Positions 56,201 to 64,000 of a stretch of 64,000 nucleotides of DNA are shown piece after piece. Positions within the stretch are counted from its first letter, which is position 1; each line of letters begins with the position of its first letter. The DNA lies in contig NC_135557.1 in the NCBI RefSeq assembly GCF_964340395.1, forward strand, positions 23,101,225-23,165,224, read 5' to 3'. The translations under genes were made by a program, and so were the position numbers. Below the pieces are notes generated by a model, which saw nothing but the letters and a program-made list of their open reading frames with translations, had not been told where the DNA came from and searched no databases. The stretch comes from Glandiceps talaboti (lineage: Eukaryota > Hemichordata > Enteropneusta > Spengelidae).

Positions 56201-56714
56201 CACCATAAATTAACAACACGGTGCAGTAATATGTTAAGTATAGATATCTGCTTTGATTATAGCAGTATTGATGAACACATTGGTGTGACCTATAGGGAAA
56301 AAACACCATTGCTGATTGAGAGCAATTCGTGTATATTTGACTCGAATAAATAGAAAACAAACGACGCATTGAAGGGATAAAACTTCACCAATAATAGATA
56401 ATAATACTAATAATGAACAGAACAAAACCCAACAGCAGTATTTTCAAAAGCAGTTGTCGATTATTGGGTATTGACGTCTAATACGAATGCAGTTGTCGAT
56501 TTATACTAGCCGGTTTTAATGTTTCTCTGTGTGTTCTCATATACACCAGAACGTCGGTGTCAAGGGCCAGGAGCTTACGTACGCCTCCTTAGATCACTCG
56601 GGTCAGACTGGAGAGAAGAAGAACCCAGCTACATATAAAAGACCAGGGGAAGGAGCGGTGGCCACAGAGTATTCATCAATTGATCACTTGAAGACAGCTC
56701 AGCAGAGGTATTGA
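42339..56714 (+). CDS. Gene C: Ig receptor with tyrosine-rich ITIM/ITSM tail
   Basis: A type I receptor on the plus strand, divergent from gene B. Exons: 42339-42394 signal; 42576-42877 Ig1; 43710-43997 Ig2; 50199-50486 Ig3 (gene A array type); 51381-51668 Ig4 (gene B Ig3/4 type); 53364-53468 TM; tail exons 54061-54219, 54470-54582, 54811-54870, 55335-55380, 55814-55956, and 56550-56714 with stop. The sum is 2013 nt (670 aa) with phases matching at every junction. A 31-nt exon (53827-53857) must be skipped for this frame. The membrane-proximal Ig exon is decayed (about 51.8-52.1 kb). The tail holds many tyrosines (EYHEIV, DVYAKP, PIYAQP, PEYAG) and ends in LTYASL and TEYSSI. A longer tail through 58147-58210 and 59156-59260 is possible. 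A surface inhibitory or adaptor-recruiting receptor is inferred. Confidence 0.88.
42576..42877 (+). CDS. Gene C Ig1, membrane-distal domain
   Basis: V-like domain almost identical to gene B Ig1: [34 protein letters not shown]. The differences lie in the first two thirds only. Phase 2 in, phase 1 out. It would present nearly the same outer face as gene B. Confidence 0.9.
43710..43997 (+). CDS. Gene C Ig2
   Basis: A 288-nt exon, phase 1 to 1: [55 protein letters not shown], ending IEVQ at GTAAGT. About half identical to gene B Ig2. Confidence 0.88.
44033..44222. repeat. (CTGT)n microsatellite in gene C
   Basis: Starts about 35 bp after the Ig2 donor. Has an internal higher-order repeat of about 64 bp marked by CTGCCTGCCTGTGT. 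Confidence 0.95.
44656..44786. repeat. Imperfect inverted repeat
   Basis: CTTTACGGCCCGGATATTGG and TTTTGCGGACC at the left match, inverted, GGTCCGCAAAAC and CCATATCCGTGCCATAAAG at the right. GC-richer than its surroundings. Confidence 0.7.
46036..46330. repeat. Interspersed repeat, copy 2
   Basis: Same order of blocks as 7765-8060. The adjoining 46480-46620 (ACCCTGACCCCATTTTAGAC) may be a separate repeat. Confidence 0.72.
47775..48905. repeat. Tandem duplication of about 0.4 kb, spaced 0.7 kb
   Basis: CTTTCAAAAA..TACCCG, CGTATATCGTCTACCACTAT-like and GGCTAGGCATGTCTTA blocks recur in order at 47785-48150 and 48500-48900, both including GTTGCGTCTTTTTAT and CGGACTAC. Confidence 0.72.
50199..50486 (+). 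CDS. Gene C Ig3, single copy of the gene A array domain
   Basis: A 288-nt exon, phase 1 to 1: [57 protein letters not shown], ending LYVQ at GTAAGT. One codon longer than the gene A copies (ITAASC versus FTASC), and the usual D-x-G before the second cysteine is KATG. Confidence 0.87.
51381..51668 (+). CDS. Gene C Ig4
   Basis: A 288-nt exon, phase 1 to 1: [55 protein letters not shown], ending IKVQ at GTAAGT. Same type as gene B Ig3 and Ig4, with SRATTVFYD-like matches in the G strand region. Confidence 0.87.
51828..52132 (+). pseudogene. Decayed membrane-proximal Ig exon of gene C
   Basis: Fragments match gene A Ig10 in order but in three frames: [20 protein letters not shown], then [20 protein letters not shown], then [14 protein letters not shown]. 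Two frameshifts separate them, and the first cysteine (LVC in gene A) is phenylalanine here. Because its neighbours splice phase 1 to 1, losing it does not break the frame of gene C. Confidence 0.82.
52407..52485 (+). mobile_element. Penelope-like element tail fragment
   Basis: CTCCCACTGCGGTATAGAGC and GCAGATTGATATTCACCGAG: the last 75 bp of the family, in the same orientation as the longer copy. Confidence 0.72.
52530..53054 (+). mobile_element. Truncated Penelope-like element: endonuclease C-terminus and 3' tail
   Basis: Frame starting near 52537 reads [56 protein letters not shown] and stop at 52719-52721. [22 protein letters not shown] is the characteristic C-terminus of GIY-YIG endonucleases in Penelope-like elements. 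The usual CNLCLTEK reads FNLWLTEK here, so two cysteines are lost. A 200-bp 3' UTR follows, then the TCTGATGATCGC tail seen elsewhere in the window. The 5' part, including reverse transcriptase, is absent. Confidence 0.8.
53131..53199 (-). mobile_element. Penelope-like element tail fragment, inverted
   Basis: AACTCGGTGAGTATCAATCT and on; complement of the end of the 52530-53054 copy, separated from it by (TA)n, forming a tail-to-tail arrangement. Confidence 0.74.
53364..53468 (+). CDS. Gene C transmembrane exon
   Basis: A 105-nt exon, phase 1 to 1: [18 protein letters not shown], helix [12 protein letters not shown], then KAKK. Donor GTACGT. Glycine-rich outer half of the helix. Confidence 0.88.
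53827..53857 (+). CDS. Gene C 31-nt cassette exon (frame-shifting)
   Basis: A 31-nt exon with TTTACCTGCAG acceptor and GTAAGT donor, phase 1 in and phase 2 out: KPKDNANKN. Matches the 31-nt exon of gene A in length, position and phases. Joined to 54061 it reads EIS then stop; joined to 54052 it reads DGCRIS then stop. Skipping restores the full ITIM tail. Confidence 0.62.
54061..54219 (+). CDS. Gene C tail exon 1
   Basis: [53 protein letters not shown]. Six tyrosines in about 52 residues. The acceptor may be 54061 (TGTAG) or 54052 (ACGCAG, adding AAV); both fit phase 1. Confidence 0.82.
54470..54582 (+). CDS. Gene C tail exon 2
   Basis: A 113-nt exon, phase 1 to 0: [38 protein letters not shown]. 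Contains DVYAKP, a YxxP motif of the kind bound by Crk-type SH2 domains. Homologous to the gene A exon at 11824-11930. Confidence 0.84.
54811..54870 (+). CDS. Gene C tail exon 3
   Basis: [20 protein letters not shown], phase 0 to 0, with a second YxxP motif (IYAQP). If the GTTAGC donor at 54871 is not used, the frame continues as VSYSDAYSY and stops at 54900, giving an alternative short tail without the ITIM. Confidence 0.76.
55335..55380 (+). CDS. Gene C tail exon 4
   Basis: A 46-nt exon, phase 0 to 1: [15 protein letters not shown], with acceptor CTTACTTACAG and donor GTATTA. Contains TPEYAG. Confidence 0.7.
55814..55956 (+). CDS. Gene C tail exon 5
   Basis: A 143-nt exon, phase 1 to 0: lysine-rich [18 protein letters not shown], then acidic/glutamine-rich [15 protein letters not shown] and [11 protein letters not shown]. 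The basic run could be a lipid-contacting or nuclear-localising patch. Confidence 0.78.
56550..56714 (+). CDS. Gene C ITIM/ITSM exon
   Basis: [53 protein letters not shown] and stop. LTYASL fits an ITIM, TEYSSI fits the TxYxx[VI] ITSM pattern. Reading stops at 56714, but AG/GTATTG at 56707 is a usable donor in phase 2, which would extend the tail to the exons at 58147 and 59156. Confidence 0.86.
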   Translation, partial: NVGVKGQELTYASLDHSGQTGEKKNPATYKRPGEGAVATEYSSIDHLKTAQQRY

Positions 56715-57584
56715 TATCACAACGGACGCTAAAACTACAATAACTAGGTTACAGTGGACATAGTTACATTATTTCATTTGCGTCTTTAAATTAGATTGCA
56801 TTATTCCTGCTATTAATATTCAAATACTGATCGCAATGCCTGTGTTACATGTATCAAAAATGCTCACATTGTCCACAAATCATACTAAATTACTGCATTT
56901 TAAACGCGCGCAGTGGCGATCAAAGTCGATCGAGGCAAGAAGTATTTCAATTTTTTCTGTTCATATTCTATTCAGATGAGTTGAATTTGTTGATATTATC
57001 TCCATCTAGATGTAGAGTAAGGAAGGATGAATGAAATCTGACCAAAAGTAAATACCTAATGGATTGAAAACCTTTGTCGCTAATCTAAATTTCATTCCAG
57101 TCAAGCCAAGTCAAGCATCTATATTAAAGTCTCCCGGCCAGTAATTTACACACACATAGCATGTTTTGTTTGTTCAGTTTGAATTATGACGGGAGGTTTT
57201 TGATAGCTTGTCAAGCTATTTAGCAGTAAACAAACAGTGTGTATTTATACAAGGATCAACATTTAGGTTAACATTATAAATTAAAATTATAGTCTCATGT
57301 CTGAATTTTGAAGGTCTGCAATAAATCCTAAATTACTCTGTATATATTGTACTGGGATGGGAGGGAAAGGTGGTTTGAGTAAAAGAGGCATATCAAACAT
57401 AGACAAATTGTGTTTTAAAGATCATATACATGCCCATGTAAGCATATCCACCATTAGTCTCTAGACAAGTAAACGAATTTCGTGGAAATATACTGAATAC
57501 TGGAGCCCGAGGTCGATTTCATGCTAGACATGTCCTTCTAGTCATCTATTCGACATCCATTGCGATACTATTCTAATGTCAGTC

Positions 57585-59080
57585 AGGGAAGAAAAGAGGC
57601 CAACCTATGCTGTCAAGATACAAAAGCAATAGAAAGCTACAAAGACAACTTGTCGATTGAAGGGGCCATGGTAAGCCCAGCGGTCGATAACTTACACGGT
57701 GTATTTTTACCAAAAAATGTCAAAATTAATGAAATGTGGGAATTGAGTCGACCTATTATGAAATAGTGCCCATGATTCATATACAGTATTAATAAGTGTA
57801 CTTTTTGTTATCACCCGGCTGCTATCCAAACGCTAGGTTTATAGTATAGTGTTTTGAAAAGTAAACAGAAAAGTAGACAAAAATAGCATCGTTGTGTATA
57901 CCATGTATACAGCCGTGTCACCCTGAGAGCAGACAGAAACCATAAATTTCAGTTTCAAGGTTTGTTTAAACTGAGTCAATAGGGCTCTTATCACGACAGT
58001 GGTAATGCCATAAAATGACATTTATTGATATCGAAGTGTCTGGAGTGTTTTATTCCAACTCGCGTAGATGTAGCCTACCTACTTGTGGACTTGGACCACT
58101 CTAACTACTACACTATTCCGCTCACCTGACAATTTTGATTTTGCAGAAAAAAAGAAATGTCAGTTGGGATGGTGGAATCGAGTAGTAGCGACAGTCGTTC
58201 TAATCTACAGGTAGGCTAACATGAAGGAAGCATGCAGGTACATATAGTCGTTTTCATACAGAGAACGTGATCAACATATATAGTCAGTGAGAGAGCAACG
58301 AGCTTTATACAATCAGAAATAAACTTTAAGATAAAGATAACGAAATTACTTAACAAGACGAGAATCGCTGTCTTTTGAATAGTAAATATACAAGTACTAC
58401 AACATATCAATAGTCAATATACAAGAAATGGACTGAGTCAACATATGTTGAGTACTGTATTACAATCTATATTTTCCTTCATATCTGAAAACATCTCATA
58501 ATATGATTTCTGTTGTTCGCCATAAAATGTATTTTGCAGGTGATATGCACATTGTAATAAATGTACAATAAGATCCACTGTACTGACTAGCCTGTCATCG
58601 TCATCTAGCTAGTCGACATCAGCTGTTATGGTAATGCAGTCTACACATTTTGAAATCTAGTGTCAACCGAGGGTGAAAGGAGTTGACCTTTTAAGTAGAT
58701 GCACAGAGCAAACAACTACACAGACAACTTGTCTAATAATGGAAGGGTTCATGCTTAGTAGTCGATGATATACAGAACAGTCCAGCTCTTTCCCATAACT
58801 CATCATGTGTTAAAAGATAGGAATATATGGGAATTAAATGATTAGATTAATGTATATAATTCATATAGTAATCATACATATACGTTTTCCTTATTTACCA
58901 GTTTGCTATGCAGCCTTCACGTTTCTATAGTATTTGAACAGTAAACTAAACATAGACAAAACAGCTTCAGGGTATACATACCCTCGTGTCAGGCAGAGAG
59001 CAGACCACAACTTAAACCATAAATTGTTGTCTGATGAGTGCTTGTATAACTACCGTGGTAATCCTACAAAATGATATTTA
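57585..59080. repeat. Tandem duplication of about 0.4 kb, spaced 1.1 kb
   Basis: Blocks AAGCTACAAAGACAACTTGTC, TAGTATAGTGTTTTGA-AAGTAAAC, CAGCCGTGTCACCCTGAGAG and GTGGTAATGCCATAAAATGA recur in order near 57640-58020 and 58710-59070. The possible exon at 58147-58210 lies between the copies. Confidence 0.65.
58147..58210 (+). CDS. Possible additional gene C tail exon
   Basis: A 64-nt stretch between TTTTGCAG and CAG/GTAGGC. In phase 2 it reads KKEMSVGMVESSSSDSRSNL Q, serine-rich. It fits the phase-2 donor at 56707 and joins in frame to 59156. Not proven to be transcribed. Confidence 0.5.
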
Positions 59081-59155
59081 TAACATGTTTAATGTTAGCC
59101 AGTATTAGTAGCATGCACATAATCCAAATCGTTGTCCTTTCATGTTATGTTATAG

Positions 59156-59260
59156 GGAACGCATCCGTCTCATAATATAGTCAGTGAAGGCACAGATTCG
59201 GGACAACCAGGAAGAAACTTTTATACAAATTTACCAAAATCAAAGACAAGGGAAGAATAA
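59156..59260 (+). CDS. Possible alternative terminal exon of gene C
   Basis: After GTTATAG: GTHPSHNIVSEGTDSGQPGR, NFYTNLPKSKTREE and stop TAA, phase 0, 105 nt. FYTNL is a YxN motif (Grb2-type SH2 site). With 58147-58210 it would make a 724-aa product. A candidate AATAAA is at 59774-59779. Confidence 0.5.
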   Translation, partial: GTHPSHNIVSEGTDSGQPGRNFYTNLPKSKTREE

Positions 59261-59539
59261 TTGCCTTTCGAAAATACAAACAATGATTATACAGTAAATG
59301 GACAGAATAACAAGGGGACATTTTGATTAATATTCTTGTCATACAATGTGTTTCCTCCGTATTAAATCCACATTTTCCCCTTTAGTTGAAGATTTTCGCT
59401 GTTCTCCATCATATAAGGCAGGGTCAGCCCTACAGACAGACATAGGAGACAAACTATGGTAATTAGGAAGAGATGGGTGGGGTTAGACATTTACAAAGAG
59501 ACAAAGAGACAAATAGACGAAGACAAGTCAATGGAGAGA

Positions 59540-62500
59540 TTTAACCTATGACATTTAGATTATCTTAAAAATCAATAGTTTTACAATAGTAAATCAGAAT
59601 GGTAATTTCAGCAAATGTTTTCCCATGGATTGAATTAAAGCAAACTATTTCCGGGAGGAACAAACCCTGTACACGCTGACTTAGATTTATGACCTATTTA
59701 AACAGGTTAAATTGCGGACAGCTAAGGTGTGGATGTCTGACTAAATTGCTAAGGATTTTTCACGTTCGGGTAAAATAAAGTAGGTTGCCCTTTGCAGTCA
59801 AGATAGAAAGCAAACAACTATAATGACAGCTGTCTTAGCAAGGAGGATTATAATTTACACCACAGTTGATTATTAACAGAAAAGTTAATTTCATTTATGT
59901 TATGTTTTATAAATGTAATATCGTATAGTTAATATATCGTACCACACCCATATGACTCATTGATCGACTGTAACAGAATACTGTCTCCACACAGGTACTT
60001 CTCCTTATTGTGCTGGCAGTATTCCAGTCATTTAGTCGATTAATGACAAAAAAAGTGTGAGCATACATTGTGTTAACATGACAGATAAATTATTTTGTGA
60101 TTTTTAAAAATAAAATGAGTCAATGTGGTAGAGCAAGCAGGCAAACATTAGATTACATTTATTGTCAACAGTGTAACGTGTTTTTAACTTTACAATATAA
60201 TGAAAGTAAACTAAATCAAAGTTTGATTATATACACAATGCACAAAGTAATGACCACTGAGGATACTTAACATGGCTGAATCACAAACTAAACTATATGC
60301 ATTCTAGTTAAACCCAATAAGCATATGTTCAAAGTTTGTATTTAGACAGTGTACATATTTATTTAAGTCGGTATTCGTCGTTTATGTTAATATTTCCACT
60401 TGCAATGGGTTTAATTACTTTAAAAAGAAAAAAAAAAGGAAAAAAAAAGAATTATATATCTAGTCAGTTGATAGTCTGCTCCCTATATGGAATCATACGA
60501 TTTACACCTCAAGTTGTGGTTTAGATCTAGAGACCACGTTGGCATCCAGACTAGTCTGTTACCTATGTTATTAGGAAAGTCCTGGGTGTGTTTTTTTCTA
60601 CAAAATTAGTTAACATTACTAAGCAGTAAATATGCACTGACATTGTGTAAACTTAAACCATATAGTGATTGTCCATATATTGAACTAACTAGCAGCGGTT
60701 TACAATTATGTAAGATTTGATATGTTCTGGCTAAGTTATGCAAAATAGAGTGTTTGGACTAAATCAATAAATAACAATGCAATGATAATTGTGTTATTTT
60801 CAGTATAACAGATGACTAGTAATGAGATGGATATACTTCCCACAGTATAAATAGCAAGTATATCGAGTCAAAATCTGTGAAATCACGAACGGTAGTAACT
60901 AACCATACATTTATGTTTCAGAACCAAAACTCATACTAGAACAAACTCAGATGTCTTTTCATTTGCATGATAATTTGCTGAGAAAAAGCGACAAGGTGTT
61001 GAACGTCTTGGACGTCGCTAGCGACAAGACGTTGAACGTCTTGGACCTCGCTACGTTATATACATCGGCCAATGAGCTTGACTCAGAATCGTCTATATTT
61101 TATATGGATAACATACAATAGTTGAGTGTACACGATCGTTCGATTGTGAAAACTGTATGTTCATCTGAATTACATATATTTTGGAGAAGTTTTGAAGGAT
61201 ATTATATCCATATGTGTGTAATTATTATGGTCGACATCATCAATATAATGTATATTATGTATATTTTGCATTGCTGATCAAGCACATGTGACCGTTATGG
61301 GTGATGTTGACAGTGTACACCATATTCGTATTATGTTGATTTAAATTTTAATAAGTTAATTACAACTAAGCAAACAAATGTATCTATTTTAACCAATCAT
61401 AGTTATGGTGATATGCTTAACTTATGACATGATAATGAAGATATTTTACAATTGTATTCACTAGTGTTACAATAGTATAATTACGATGGCAATTTCAGGA
61501 AATGTTCTCTCTCTGCTAGAGTTGTTAAAACAAACTATTTCCGGGAGGAACAAACCCTGTACACGCTGACTTAGCTTTATGACCTATTTAAACAGGTTAA
61601 ATTGCGGACAGCTAAGGTGTGAAAGTCTGACTAAATTGCTAAGGATTTCGATTTTACGTTTCAGGTAAAATGAAGTAGGTTACCCTTTGCAGTCAAGATA
61701 AAAAGCAAACAACTATATTGACAGCTTGTCTTAGTAAGGAGGATTATAATTTGATTACAGTTGATTATTAACAGAAAAGTTAATTTCACTAATGTTATGT
61801 TTTATAAATGTAATATCGTATAGTTAATATATCGTACCACACCCATATGATTCATCGATCGACTTTAACAGAATACTGTCTCCACACAGGTACTTCTCCT
61901 TATTGTATTGGCAGTATTCCAGTCATTTAGCCGATTAATGACAAAACATGCTAAACATACATTGTGTTAACACGACAGACATGAATTATTTTGTGAATGT
62001 TTTTTTTATAAGATGGGGAAACGTGGCATAGAAAACAGACAGACTTTGAGTTAAATTTATGGTTGATTATTATATGCACAATGCACACAGTAATGACCAC
62101 TGAGGCTACTTAACATGGCTGAATCACAAACTAAACTATATAGTCTATACTTTCTAGTTAAACACAAACTAAGCAAACAGATGTGTCTATTTTAACCAGT
62201 CATAGTTGTGGAGAAATGTTTATTCAATAGTTTTACTATAGTTACGATGGCAATTTCAGCAAATGTTCTCTTTCGGGTCGAGTTGTTAAAACCAACTATT
62301 TCCGGGAGTAAAAAAGCCTGTGGTAGCTGCGTTGCCTCGATGACCTATTTAAATGGGTGAAATTGCGGACAGCAAACGTATGGATATTAAACTACTCTAT
62401 TTTCGTATAAGATACAAAACAAACAACTATAATGACAGCTTGTCTTAGCAAAGAGTGTTATAATTTACGCAAGTTGATTATTAACAGGGAAGTAAATTTC

Positions 62501-62860
62501 ACCAATATCATGTTTTTATAGATTATTGTATAGTTAATGTACCGTACTACACCCATATGACTCATCGAGCGAGTTTATCATATTATGTCATCACACAGGT
62601 ACTTCTCCTTATTGTGTTGACAGTATTCCAGTCATTTAGCCGATTAATAACAAAAAAGTGCTGAACATACGTCGTGTTATCATGACAGACAAAAATCATG
62701 AATTGCTTTGTGAATGTTTTTATTAAATAAGTGAACGTGGAAGAGAAGATAGACAGACGTTAATTTAATATTAACAGTGAATTAATTAAATGTTAACAAA
62801 AGTCATGTTAATACATCTTAGCAAACAGTTATATCTATTTTAACCTGTCATAATCATGAT
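59540..62860. repeat. Three-copy array of about 0.5-0.8-kb units
   Basis: ACTATTTCCGGGAGGAACAA, GACCTATTTAAACAGGTTAA, ATTGCGGACAGC and CACACAGGTACTTCTCCTTA recur in order at about 59575-60100, 61490-61990 and 62240-62690. Downstream blocks (CACTGAGGATACTTAACATG) recur at 60255 and 62097. The 59.8-kb unit also resembles the 57.6/58.7-kb repeat. Function unknown. Confidence 0.82.
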
Positions 62861-62925
62861 ATTCATTTATAAATACACAATACTGTCTACACATTACACA
62901 TTTATTTTGACAAAAAAAATAACGG

Positions 62926-64000
<1,075 letters not shown>

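Overview
The window is AT-rich nuclear DNA from an invertebrate animal. Genes are split into many short exons with GT/AG junctions, and introns and flanks are full of (TA)n, (GA)n, (CTGT)n and tetranucleotide microsatellites, palindromic elements and 3' ends of Penelope-like retroelements. The phylum cannot be fixed from the sequence alone. Nothing prokaryotic, no CRISPR array and no convincing tRNA or rRNA was seen.

Three related immunoglobulin-superfamily (IgSF) receptor genes fill the centre. Gene A (minus, 21229 to 10520) encodes a signal peptide, ten Ig domains, a transmembrane (TM) helix and a tail with an ITIM (VYADL) and an ITSM-like motif (TEYACI). Seven of its Ig domains come from a tandem array of near-identical exons of exactly 285 nt. 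Gene B (minus, 39252 to 23969) encodes a signal peptide, five Ig domains, a TM helix and a complete tyrosine kinase: a receptor tyrosine kinase (RTK). Gene C (plus, 42339 to 56714, possibly to 59260) encodes a signal peptide, four intact Ig domains, a decayed fifth, a TM helix and a tyrosine-rich tail ending in LTYASL and TEYSSI, the ITIM/ITSM spacing seen in vertebrate Siglecs. The hand-built models keep frame throughout: A about 1109 aa, B about 928 aa, C about 670 aa (about 724 aa with the longer tail).

Genes B and C are head to head, 3.1 kb apart. Their membrane-distal Ig exons and the following introns are nearly identical, while the next Ig exons have diverged to roughly half identity. 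This looks like an inverted duplication followed by gene conversion of the outermost domain. The result is a pair of receptors with the same outer face and opposite signalling modules, a kinase and an ITIM tail. That is the organisation of vertebrate paired activating/inhibitory receptors, here with a built-in kinase as the likely activating partner. This is the most interesting system in the window; its function is inferred.

Genes A and C also share a 31-nt exon just after the TM exon. Including it shifts the frame and gives an immediate stop in both genes, so it may switch between ITIM-bearing and tail-less receptors.

Layout: 1-10519, no gene, with a TA-flanked palindromic element (1984-2331), microsatellites, retroelement tails and a diverged repeat array (4.6-7.2 kb). 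10520-21229, gene A. 21230-23968, spacer. 23969-39252, gene B. 39253-42338, shared 5' region. 42339-59260, gene C, including a 6.2-kb repeat-rich intron and a retroelement-filled intron. 59261-64000, a second diverged repeat array and microsatellites.
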